Origin: Fistulifera solaris
Taxonomy: Eukaryota; Bacillariophyta; Bacillariophyceae; Naviculales; Stauroneidaceae
Assembly (NCBI GenBank): GCA_030295235.1
Contig: AP026154.1
Span: 306,001-370,000 of the forward strand
Length of the DNA: 64,000 nt
Direction: 5' to 3'
Part shown: positions 34,036 through 44,100 of the stretch, one piece after another
Numbering within the stretch: the first letter of the stretch is position 1
How the letters are laid out: every line of letters begins with the position of its first letter
Notes under the pieces: model-generated
Databases searched by the model: none
What the model was told of the DNA's origin: nothing
What the model saw: the letters and a program-made list of their open reading frames with translations, nothing else
Made by a program: the position numbers and the translations under genes

Positions 34036-35880
34036 TTAGTTGATTCTTTCGTGTAGATTCGGTCTTGGAAGATGCGGGGTGAGGAGTGGCAGCGATGTGT
34101 GACTCTCACCGCCCCTCGCCACCATTAATGGTACTTCTTCCCCCACCTTGTTGTTCTGTGCCAAAGCTGAATGGTAGATTCCGTACAGAAAGTAAATGGC
34201 CGTCCCCAACGATAGCCACACCAGTGCGAATAACCAGCTCGACAAAGGGAGGGATCCCATCATGGCCGCATTGCACACTAGACCCCCCAACGGTATGGAA
34301 GGTACCCAGGGACACGAAAAAGCACCACTGTTCGTCACCAACGTCCACGACCGGGGGAGCCATCGGATCAGTGCCGCCGCCACCGCCGCCACCGCCAAGC
34401 AAACGTACACCAGCCACATGTGGTGGGTATGTGTCCACAAAATGGAGGCGCACACGACCGCCACCGTGCACACGAACAACAGCACGGCCATGCGTGAATG
34501 CAACACTGCAGAGTTGGCTTTCAAAACTCGGGCTTCCGTTTCGGCAATCGTCCGCAATCGCAATAAAATGACACCGGCATCCACAAACGTAAAGACCATT
34601 AATGTCCCCAACGAAATCAGGTTCGCCAATCCATCCAAGGGAGCGAAACACGCCAAGAGACCCGTGGCAATTCCCGTCGCGGTAATTCCCGCACTCGGAA
34701 CTTGTGTGACGGGATGAATTTGCGCAAATAACGGGAACCACAATCCATCGAGACTCATCCGCATCAATATGCGGGGTGTCCCCATCAACGAGGTAAAGGA
34801 ACTGGCAATGAGTCCGGCAATGGCACCACCCGACACGATGCGAGCGATAGTATTCAACCAGTGATGACACGTCGACTGCAAACACACTTGAGCCGCATTT
34901 GGCAGCAACTGTTCAACGTGCGTACAACACGCATTGGCCGTCAAAGCGTGCAAAATGGGAACTTGTTGTCCCAGCAAGGCAATGGGTGCCATGCCAACGA
35001 CCGCCATGGCCACAATGACATACAAGAGAGTCGAAACAATGAGAGATCCGACAATACCAATGGGCAAATTGCGTTCGGGATGTATGACTTCTTCGGACAA
35101 ACTGGCCACCATATCGAATCCTATATAGGCAAAAAAGACCAATCCGGCGCCTTGAATGATACCAGGAAGACCTTGCGGGGCAAATGGTTCCCAATTGTCT
35201 ATTTGGATGGAATGCGAAACGAGTCCCGACATGACGACGAGCAACAGATTGGCAATATTGAGCAAGGTAATGCCATTGTTGAATTTGGAACTTTCTTCGG
35301 CCCCTTGTAAGATGACGGCGGTACTGATGGCAATAATGACGGCCGACAAGGGTGAACACGCGTATTCGGTCGAGAATAGGTGCCATTCTGTGAGATACGT
35401 AGTAATCCACGTTTGGTGCGGAAATAGTTGTTGCACAAAGGTTCCGGTATAATCGGCCCAGGCCCGACTGCACACGGATGCGGTAAATCCGTATCCCAGC
35501 AACAAATTCCATCCCACCATCCAGGCGGGAAATTCTCCAAAGGCCACGTACGTGTAAGTGAAAGCACTACCCGCGACGGGAATGTGACTGGCGAATTCAG
35601 CATACGCCAACGATGTCAACATGCAGGCGGCGCCCGTCAACAGAAAGGAAAGACCGATGGAAGGTCCCGCAACGTGGGCACCCAATCCCACGAGGACAAA
35701 AATCCCGGCCCCGACGGACGATCCGACGCCATACAGCACCAAGTCGATTGCGGTAAAGGTGCGTTTCAATGGGGCCGATGAGGAGGAGGAGTCTCGAGCG
35801 GCGTGCAACGTCTTGCGGCGTGTGAGAGCGTGCCAGACGCTGTGTGGTGGGGTTGCGGCGTCCATGTACAGTGTGGGCAT
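34036..35880 (-). CDS. Cationic amino acid transporter (APC superfamily, CAT/SLC7-like)
   Basis: 614 aa, single exon, intact. After a cytosolic N-terminus the core begins LVLYGVGSSVGAGIFVLVG, whose GSSVGAGIF unwound-helix motif is the amino-acid-binding signature of APC carriers, followed by GPSIGLSFLLTGAACML and AYAEFASHIPVAGSAFTYTY. About 12-14 membrane segments are present, and the C-terminal pair and overall length match CAT-type SLC7 transporters. It likely imports or moves basic or neutral amino acids at the plasma or an internal membrane. The start at 35880 (or MDAATPP, six residues in) is unproved. It is divergent from TBCCD1. Confidence 0.85.
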   Translation of the reverse strand: MPTLYMDAATPPHSVWHALTRRKTLHAARDSSSSSAPLKRTFTAIDLVLYGVGSSVGAGIFVLVGLGAHVAGPSIGLSFLLTGAACMLTSLAYAEFASHIPVAGSAFTYTYVAFGEFPAWMVGWNLLLGYGFTASVCSRAWADYTGTFVQQLFPHQTWITTYLTEWHLFSTEYACSPLSAVIIAISTAVILQGAEESSKFNNGITLLNIANLLLVVMSGLVSHSIQIDNWEPFAPQGLPGIIQGAGLVFFAYIGFDMVASLSEEVIHPERNLPIGIVGSLIVSTLLYVIVAMAVVGMAPIALLGQQVPILHALTANACCTHVEQLLPNAAQVCLQSTCHHWLNTIARIVSGGAIAGLIASSFTSLMGTPRILMRMSLDGLWFPLFAQIHPVTQVPSAGITATGIATGLLACFAPLDGLANLISLGTLMVFTFVDAGVILLRLRTIAETEARVLKANSAVLHSRMAVLLFVCTVAVVCASILWTHTHHMWLVYVCLAVAAVAAALIRWLPRSWTLVTNSGAFSCPWVPSIPLGGLVCNAAMMGSLPLSSWLFALVWLSLGTAIYFLYGIYHSALAQNNKVGEEVPLMVARGGESHTSLPLLTPHLPRPNLHERIN

Positions 35881-36344
35881 TCGAAAGAAAGAATGAATGA
35901 ATGATAATAGAAAGAAGGAAAGAAGGAAAGATAGGATAAGATGGGAGGATGTTTGACAACTACAGTAGGAAAAGAGAAAATAAAACGAGAAAAACTAAAT
36001 AAGCGGACGACGAAATTTCGCAAAGGTTTGACACTACCAGTATCGGATATGGTGAAGTTGTCCGTTGCGGTACTCGATCGAGAAGATGATACGAAACGTG
36101 AACTACAACCACGCTGCACGCTGCGGCGCTGCTCTGTTTTGCAGTGCAATACGTAGTAAAATAATGCAATGCAAAAACAAAAAACGACCGCGCGTTGTTC
36201 TCCACCTTTATTATTATTCTTCTTCTTCTATTCTTCTATTCTATTCTTCTATTCTTCTTCTCTTTCCCTTTCCATAGCATTACTTGTACACACTATCTAC
36301 ACACTCTCAAAATACACAAACAACAACATTCAATACAACAAAAT
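35881..36344. promoter_or_regulatory. Divergent promoter region with polypyrimidine tract
   Basis: 464 nt between divergent starts. A long TTC/TATTC polypyrimidine tract runs about 36213-36272 just upstream of the TBCCD1 start. The left part has an AGAAAGGA repeat near 35905-35930. Such tracts are common near diatom transcription starts; the role is inferred. Confidence 0.4.
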
Positions 36345-38048
36345 ATGCCTGCAACAGACGACACTATTCGTTCTCATTATTTAACTGTCAAACCACACGT
36401 CGGTGCCGTCGTCTCGCACAGCGAATTGACACCCTCCCATTGTATGGCGTTGACGACGGCCTTGGCGGAACGTCAAGCGACCTACACGGTCTGGATTACG
36501 GAAGCTTGGCGTGTCTTGGGATGGGCGGAACCCACGGCCGCTCTCGTGTGGGAAATGGCGACATTGTATCATGCGCTTTATTGGAAACAACGGACGGCCG
36601 AAGATAAAAGTATTTTTCCTCCCATCCTGTCGTGTGGTTCCACGGCCAGTAGTAGTGTATCGACACATCATCATCATCAACAACAACATCAACAACAACG
36701 CAAGAATGAAAAAGAATTGCCCGTGTGGGTATTGGGAGTCTTTTTGTTGTTGCAGTGTGGTTCCGATAAAACCTTTGTATTGCAACATTTGCGGTACTTT
36801 TTAATATTAATAGCTTTGCCGGAAAGTCCCGAAGCCATCCAAGCGTCGTGGCATTTGGCGGCTTTGCCTGTAAATCAAGATCCCGGAATCATTGGTGCAT
36901 CGATTCGCTTGTCGTTGGACACGTTGGAACGATTGTGGTTCTTGTTGCAACTTCCGAGGGGTGGTAGCATGGAAGAACCACCGCGTCGCATGGGAGCGTT
37001 GTTGTGGAATTCACTGTATCAATCGGACCTGCATCCGGCGGCATCTCTTGCGGTTCAAGAAGTCGAACACGAATTGCGGCGGCATATAGTCACGTCCCAG
37101 GTACCTGCCGTCACCAATGGTGATGAAGACTATAAAGAACTAATCTATCAAAAGGTCCAAAACAAGACCATTTTATTGAAACCGACCAACGAACCCGTCT
37201 CGTCCGGGATATCCCTCAATTCCGGTGAACCTCGCGGAGAACGAACGCACGATGTTCTCATTGCAGAATGTGAAAATGCGCACATTTATTTGTTGCAGCC
37301 CTTGGAACATGCCACTGTCACCAATTGTTCCAATTGTACCATAGTGTTGGGTGCGGTAGCGGGATTGTTGCACGTTGTCAATTGTGACAAAATGGCCATT
37401 ACGTGTGCGGCACGAAAATTTATTGTCCGCAATTGTTGTGACATTCAAACCTACCTGTTTTCTCCGACGCCACCCTTGTTGGTGGGAGACAATCGAAATT
37501 GTCAATTCGCTCCATACAATACCTATTATGAAGGATTCCGGGATGATTTGGTGACGGCCGGTTTGGCGGTTTTGGTAGACAATAGTCAAATGACCGACGC
37601 CTTGCAAACGGCCAGCAACAAATGGAAGCAACCCATCGAATTGGCCAAATTGGAAGTCCCGCCCATTCCTGGATCTCCGGCAAATGCGGAAGCCATGGAG
37701 AATACGAGTATGCCGACGCCCGTCTTATTGTCCGCGTCGGACTTTTCTGTCCTCTATGTACCCTCACGCAACAACAACACTAACAACAACAACGACGACG
37801 AAGACTATTGTCGTTTCTTGTCCGATGTCTTGTATCTGTCTCCATTTCGATTGCCGGTCGAATACGAACGTCGCGTTTTGCAAAAAGTGGAACGCATGAA
37901 GAATGTACAGGCGGCCCTCAAGAGTCTCGGAACGGAACAACGGTTGCAATTGGAAGAAGAATTGCATCAAGGCTTCCGTGAATGGTTGGTGAGTAGTGGC
38001 AATTTGCGGCAAGTATTGGATTTAGTACAAATAGAACAAGTACAATAG
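36345..38048 (+). CDS. TBCCD1: TBCC domain-containing protein 1
   Basis: 567 aa, single exon; ATG at 36345 (AATATGCCTG). The N-terminal half is a helical TBCCD1-type region (WITEAWRVLGWAEPTAALVWEMA). The TBCC beta-helix follows at about residues 265-410, with the ladder VLIAECENAHIYLLQPLEHA, NCSNCTIVLGAVAG, VNCDKMAITCAARKFIVRNC and CDIQTYLFSPTPPLLVGDN. Two low-complexity inserts (His/Gln near 105-120, Asn near 470-480) interrupt it. TBCCD1 positions the centrosome or basal body and Golgi in other eukaryotes. It lacks the catalytic arginine finger typical of RP2/TBCC as far as I can see. In a diatom a spindle-pole or Golgi role is inferred. Confidence 0.85.
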   Translation: MPATDDTIRSHYLTVKPHVGAVVSHSELTPSHCMALTTALAERQATYTVWITEAWRVLGWAEPTAALVWEMATLYHALYWKQRTAEDKSIFPPILSCGSTASSSVSTHHHHQQQHQQQRKNEKELPVWVLGVFLLLQCGSDKTFVLQHLRYFLILIALPESPEAIQASWHLAALPVNQDPGIIGASIRLSLDTLERLWFLLQLPRGGSMEEPPRRMGALLWNSLYQSDLHPAASLAVQEVEHELRRHIVTSQVPAVTNGDEDYKELIYQKVQNKTILLKPTNEPVSSGISLNSGEPRGERTHDVLIAECENAHIYLLQPLEHATVTNCSNCTIVLGAVAGLLHVVNCDKMAITCAARKFIVRNCCDIQTYLFSPTPPLLVGDNRNCQFAPYNTYYEGFRDDLVTAGLAVLVDNSQMTDALQTASNKWKQPIELAKLEVPPIPGSPANAEAMENTSMPTPVLLSASDFSVLYVPSRNNNTNNNNDDEDYCRFLSDVLYLSPFRLPVEYERRVLQKVERMKNVQAALKSLGTEQRLQLEEELHQGFREWLVSSGNLRQVLDLVQIEQVQ

Positions 38049-38645
38049 GTATTTGTAACATTTTTTGGGAGGAAATCATGTATCTTGTAGGTCGATGCGA
38101 ATCAAACCGAACGGCAATGGACCTCTTCGTTTCGCTAGGTCCTTTGACGCATAGAGCCTCCACTGTAAGATTACAATGTTAGAGTGTCCTTCTTTCTCAT
38201 GTCATCGGACTCACAATCATCCACGCAATAACCTGTTATAGATAGGCGTTGTCGTGGTTTGATGACGGTACCAGGTATGCTGTTTTGAGCATTTGTTCTA
38301 AAAGGCGAGAAGCCAGTGGTTGGTGGTTGTAGTATATTCATGACTGCAATGGAGTCGTGGATAAGATGAGACTACATCTGGGGCTAGAGTGATTTTTCTA
38401 GTATCGTTATGCGTGTCCTACCGGGTACCGTAGGGCTTTTCGAGGTCATAAGTAGCTATATCAGTATGCTAAGGAGTGTATTAGCTCCGAAGCAATAAAT
38501 CCGTTTCACATGAAACATTTTTTGAAACGCATCGTAGCGGAAGGCGACGATGACACATGACACTCCTTCCAACTCCAACGGCTTTTCTTCAAACGAGAAG
38601 CGGTTCATTCCATAACTCTTACCTTTTACAACGACAACGAAGAAT
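38049..38645. other. Intergenic, 0.6 kb
   Basis: Contains a TGACTGCAAT site near 38342, a CGGGTACCG near 38420, and no supported gene. It should hold the promoter of the secreted Cys-rich protein. Confidence 0.35.
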
Positions 38646-39074
38646 ATGATCCTCACTATCCGCCAAGGACGACGACTCACTCCAGCATTGTTGCTCTTCG
38701 TTTTAATGACGATGATCTCTGCACAACAAGATCCGTTTCGCAACGATTTATTCAAAGGCCGTCGATGCAACCGCAACGACGATTCCTTCTGTACCTGTTT
38801 GGATAGTTTCAAATGCTCCAATCCGGGTCTTGGACCGCGGAAATGCGGTGTCGACGGCTCCAAAAATTGTGCCTGTTATCGCGATACCGAAAACAACTCC
38901 AGGTGTACGACCGGATGTGGCATCGTGTGCACATCCTCGGCAGACTGCCCCGACGGAGAAGTGTGCGTCGATCTAGGCATTGCGTCCGATATTTGTCCAC
39001 CCTGTGCGGACGGTGGTGTGTTGGGAGAACCCTATCGTGTGTGCTCTAAATTGTGTCCTTCTCCGTTTGATTGA
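38646..39074 (+). CDS. Small secreted cysteine-rich protein
   Basis: 142 aa, ATG at 38646. A signal peptide (LTPALLLFVLMTMISA|QQDP) is followed by about 110 residues with 16 cysteines in pairs and CxC/CxxxC groups (FCTCLDSFKC, NCACYRD, CTTGCGIVC, CPPCADGG). The even number and oxidised-type spacing indicate a disulfide-rich extracellular or lumenal domain. No family is recognised. There is no membrane anchor and the frame is intact. Confidence 0.65.
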   Translation: MILTIRQGRRLTPALLLFVLMTMISAQQDPFRNDLFKGRRCNRNDDSFCTCLDSFKCSNPGLGPRKCGVDGSKNCACYRDTENNSRCTTGCGIVCTSSADCPDGEVCVDLGIASDICPPCADGGVLGEPYRVCSKLCPSPFD

Positions 39075-39161
39075 AAAAATGAGCGCGCCCAACGGATGTT
39101 ATGACACATACAATATTGGAATTGAATCATAGAACCATTAAAAAAAGAGTTTTCAATAAAC

Positions 39162-39255
39162 ACAATCTAGCGAGCTATACAGCTTCTTTTCAAGGTAGCA
39201 GCCTTCTCAGAACAATCTCTAGCGAGCTATACAACTTCTTCTCAAAGTAGCCGCC
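39162..39255. repeat. Imperfect tandem duplication of the aldehyde dehydrogenase 3' end
   Basis: Copy 1 (39162..39203) and copy 2 (39212..39255) share TAGCGAGCTATACA(G/A)CTTCTT and flanks, differing at a few positions. Copy 2 encodes the true C-terminus ([11 protein letters not shown], stop). Copy 1, just downstream, would encode AATLKRSCIAR and a stop. Confidence 0.8.
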
Positions 39256-40846
39256 ATCCATTCCAATCGATGAGCCAACCACCCGGCGACGGTTTCTCGT
39301 GGCACATAGCAATGGGCCACAAATAACAGCAATAAAGTGAACAATATCCGACGGGTATGCAGGACCGGAATATTCGGAACTATTTGAAAGATATGATCCA
39401 GTATCCGACTCTTGAATGACCGGGGATGTGGAAGAATTATAGGTTTGCTCGTTGTTTGATGCGGCATGGTATCCCCAAACGGATGACACCGTAAATTCCC
39501 AAAATCCGTACCGGGCCCGGTCGCCCGCGTCATACACGTCTGATAATGCGACAATGCTTCGAACGAGTATTTGCCGTGATAAGATCCGTACCCCGAACTT
39601 CCCAAACCTCCAAAGGGGGCGTCCTGTGAGGCTAAAAGATGAGGGCGTCATTGCGCATGACACCTCCCGCCCGACACTGGAGTCGAAGGCGTTCCAACAC
39701 GGCGGAACGCTGCGTAAAGACGTACAAACACAACGGGGTTCCGTACATGTTTCGTATGTACGCAACTGCCTCTTCCTCGGAGAATACAGTTACAATGGGA
39801 AGAATGGGACCAAAGATTTCCTCTTGAGCCAATCGGCAATCGTTGGGTAGATTTAAAAGAAGAGTCGGTGCAATATAGCGCTCATCGACATTGCATTCGC
39901 CAGTGCCACCGCACAGTATCTGACATTTCGTTTCAACTTGCGCAATTAAATCATACAATCGTTGCGCGTGTTGTTTTGCCACAATGCGACCCAATTCCGA
40001 CGTTTGTCGAGGAGCCGGATACTGTCGTTCGAGACTCGTCAACAACGCCGGCACTAATTTGTCTACGACATCTTGATGCACCACCAAGGTATCAATCGCG
40101 GCGCACGTTTGACCCGTATTGAAAAATTTCGCCCACACGATGCGATCCGCCATTTGTTGTAGTGGTGGGTGAGTCGAATCAACATAGGCGGGACATTTCC
40201 CACCCAATTCGAGAATGGTAGGAGTCAACGTTTGCGCCGCTGCGGTCGCGACGATTTTTCCCACCTTCTCCGAACCCGTAAAAAAGATGAGACCCCACGG
40301 CTCTTGCAGTAATTGTTGTGTTTCTGAAATACCTCCTTGAATGAGTTTGACCGCGGACGGATCAAAATACTGGTCACACAATTGTTGTAAAAGTGCGGCG
40401 GTCGCGACACACAATTCACTCGGTTTAATGATCACAGGATTACCGGCGGCCAAGGCCCCGACGGCTGGTTGTAACGATAAACTGAACGGATAATTGGACG
40501 GCCCTAAGATCAAGCAGGCGGGTCCTACTTTCGGACACGGTGTCACCGTCGTCCAAGCCGGAATCGTCGCCGCGGGGGATCCGACAAGTTGCGGTTGCAT
40601 CCATTCTTTTAGGTGCGACAAACTGTGATCAACTTCTCCCAACAAGAGTGTAATTTCGGCCCCTACCGCTTCTGTATACGACTTGCCGAGATCGTGATAA
40701 AGAGCTTGCGCAATGGCCGGTTTATTGTTAAGAACCAATTGACGCATCCGCTGCAATTGTTCGATGCGCCATTCGTACGAACGAGTGATCCCCGAATCGT
40801 GCAAGTCTTGCATTTTCTGGCGGATTGTGGGTAAATTGGGTATCAT
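39219..40846 (-). CDS. Class 3 (ALDH3-type) aldehyde dehydrogenase with C-terminal membrane anchor (frameshift in assembly)
   Basis: Oxidises aldehydes, probably fatty or medium-chain, with NAD(P)+. Marks: [43 protein letters not shown], catalytic [23 protein letters not shown] and [14 protein letters not shown]. The C-terminal hydrophobic stretch ([15 protein letters not shown]) resembles the tail anchor of ALDH3A2. The frame stops in an A4 run (39634-39637) after NDALIF; one added base restores [11 protein letters not shown] and gives 542 aa. The start at 40846 ([12 protein letters not shown]) is chosen because the earlier in-frame ATG (40927) adds a leucine run encoded by a CAA-repeat, probably 5' UTR. 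ELGGKCP has Cys where Ser/Asn is usual. Confidence 0.85.
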
Positions 40847-40927
40847 GGTATTCAGCAACAACAACAACAAATGAATAGTCGTAGAGAGTTCTGCTCCAAT
40901 CGGTAAAAGATGATGCCATGAGACCAT

Positions 40928-41179
40928 CTGTCAATGTTGTTGTTATCAAAGAAAAAGAGCGAATGCTGTCGAACACGTGTTGTAAAACGCGAAGCGACTT
41001 GACACTACGAGGTATCGTATTTTATGTACGAACGGTTCTGCCGAGTCTCTAGATTATATTATAGTCTTTCACCACACTCGACAATGCCAACAATAGTAAC
41101 AATGATGGATGATTCATTTTTATATGGAGATTGAAAATGTGGAAGAAGGCGAACTTTACATAGAAAGAAAAAATCCATG
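40928..41179. other. Intergenic, 5' flank of aldehyde dehydrogenase
   Basis: About 250 nt between the ALDH and glutamate synthase genes, both on the minus strand. Nothing specific was recognised. Confidence 0.35.
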
Positions 41180-44100
41180 TTATGCCGCTTGAGCCGACCG
41201 GGCGGCACGCTCCTCCAGTACACGCTTGTAGTCGTGAGGCATCACTTTCACAAATTTCGTCGAGGCTTCCTCCCAGTTATCCAACAACCTTTGACCAACC
41301 GAACTGCCCGTTGCCTCCACGTGTTCCTGGACGTATCCAAACACTTCACGAGACTCGTCGGATTCGAGTGTCTCCAAACCCACCAAGCCCATATTGCACC
41401 GCTTGGGGAACTTGCCTTCGGGATCATAAATGTACGCAATGCCACCACTCATGCCGGCACCAAAGTTACGTCCTGTCTCACCCAGACACACCATGCGTCC
41501 ACCGGTCATGTACTCGCATCCGTGATCGCCAATGCCTTCCACTACAGCCAAAGCGCCCGAGTTGCGGACACAAAATCGTTCCCCCGCTTTGCCCCGGAAA
41601 AACGCTTTGCCCGAAGTGGCACCGTACAAGCAAACATTGCCCACGACCACGTGCTCCTCGGGAGCAAAGCCGCTCGCTACCACGTTGGGTTTGGGAGAAA
41701 CAGAAATCTTACCTCCCGAAAGCCCTTTGCCGACGTAATCGTTGGCATCACCCTGGAGATGGATGGTGATTCCCTTGGCCAAAGTGAAACCGAGTGACTG
41801 TCCTCCGTGTCCCTTGAGCTGCAGGGTGATGGTGTCGTCCGGTAGACCGTCCTTGCCGTGTCGACTCGATATTTCGTAAGAGAGCATCGTTCCTAAAGTA
41901 CGGTTTACATTTTCGATTTCATCTTCAATGACCACTGGAGTTCCGTTCTCCAATGCGTCCTTGGCTTTGCTGATGTAGTCGACGTCTCTGGCAATGTCCA
42001 GGCCGTGATATTGTGTCGTAAGATTGCGAATCCCAGCCGAGGGGTTCAATTCGGACGCCGGCGTTAGTAAAGGACTTAGATCCAATCCTTTGCTCTTGTA
42101 ATGCTGACCGCGCTTGTTCACCTCCAGGTGCTGTGTCTGGCCGACCATTTCCGCCATGGTGCGGTATCCCAACTTGGCCATGATTTCACGGACTTCCTCG
42201 GCAAGCAGGAAAAAGTAATTCATGACGTGTTCCGGTTCGCCGGCGAACTTACGGCGCAGCTCTTCATCCTGTGTAGCAATACCCACGGGGCACGTGTTCA
42301 AGTGGCATTTTCTCATCATGATGCAACCCATCGCAATGAGTGGGGCCGTGGCGAAACCGAATTCCTCAGCACCGAGGAGGCAGGCAATGGCCACATCGCG
42401 GCCGGTCTTGAGCTGACCATCGGTCTGCAACTTGACACGATCGCGCAATCCATTCAACACCAGAGTTTGCTGAGTCTCAGCGAGACCGAGTTCCCACGGT
42501 AATCCGCAGCCCTTGATACCCGTCCACGCGGCAGCACCTGTTCCACCGTCGTGACCGCTCACTGTGATATGATCCGCGAGGGCCTGTTCTCTCTGTTAGC
42601 ATACACGCGAAGATCATTCAAAATTAGAGCATGATGATTGAACTTACCTTTGCAACGCCAGCAGCAACAACACCAACACCGACTTCTGATACAAGCTTGA
42701 CAGACACTTCACCCTTCGGCTGTGCATTCTTAAGATCATGAATGAGTTGTGCAAGATCCTCGATCGAGTAAATATCGTGGTGAGGAGGAGGCGAAATCAG
42801 ACCGACACCCGGTGTAGTGTGGCGATTTTCTGCAATGTAATCAGATACTTTGAAGCCAGGAAGTTCACCTCCCTCGCCCGGTTTGGCACCTTGGGCCATT
42901 TTGATTTGGATTTGATCACTGTTGGCAAGATAGTGAGAAGTAACACCGAAACGACCTGACGCAACCTGCTTGATACTAGAGCGTCGGTTATCGCTAAAGC
43001 GGGCGGGGTCTTCGCCTCCTTCTCCGGTGTTTGAACGCGCACCCAGGGCGTTCATCGCTTTAGCTAGTGTCTCGTGAGCTTCTCGACTAATGGAACCCAA
43101 AGACATAGCACCCGACGCGAATCGTTTAACGATATTCTGCACCGGCTCAACTTCATCAAGCGGAATTGCACGGGATGGATCGAATTTGAACTTTAATTGG
43201 CCACGAAGAGTAACTTTTTTATTCTGTTCGTTTGTGAGTCTGGCAAACTCCTTGTATGCCTCACGGGAGTTCGTGCGTGCAGCGATTTGGAGATTAACCA
43301 TGCCAGCTGGGGTGTTCAAATGGGCTTCGCCTCCGTCACGGTAGTGCATTTGACCATCGCTGACGACCATGTCGTCGAGGTCCGTCGGGGTGACAGGGTA
43401 GGCAGCCTCATGCATACGTTCTAGATCACGATAGATTGCCTCAAAGTCAGTTCCTTGGATACGAGTGGTGGTTCCTGTAAAACAACGATCCACCACCTCA
43501 TCGGCCAATCCAACAGCTTCAAACACCTGAGCGCCCTTGTAACTCTGTAAGGTTGAAATTCCCATCTTACTCATCACCTTTAACAATCCTTTAGCTACAG
43601 CCTTGCGGTAATTCTTCATGGCTTCTTCGTCGGTAAAGTTTTGCTTGGCCTGTGATTCGATCAATCCTTCGGCATTCATTTTGCAAAGCACCTCGTATGC
43701 CATGTAAGGGCAAACACCATCGGCACCGAAGCCAAAGAGTGTAGCAAAATCATGAACTTCCTTCGCATCACCAGCCTCCGCAAAAATGGCTGCCTTCGGT
43801 CGCTGTTTCGTCTTGATGAGATGTTGGTGAACAGCTCCGATAGCAAGCAGAGATGGTAAGCCAATGCGATCGGGCCCGGCGAAACGATCGGAAAGAATTA
43901 CACCTTGCACTCCACTAGATCCGATTCCTCCTTGAATCGCTTCAGCTGCCTCGTCACAAATACGTTCCAAGGCCTGTCATTTGAAGCGTAGAACATCCGT
44001 GAGAATGATGAAAATCGACACCAAAATATATGGGAGTAAATTAATAACATACCTGCAGCATACCATCGGGGCCACTTCCAGCGGGGAAGGTTGTATCAAT

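Noticed and set aside
34086-35781. Several long frames opposite the amino acid transporter
   Set aside because: They are antisense shadows of a well-supported membrane-protein gene; their composition is His/Thr-rich and motif-free.
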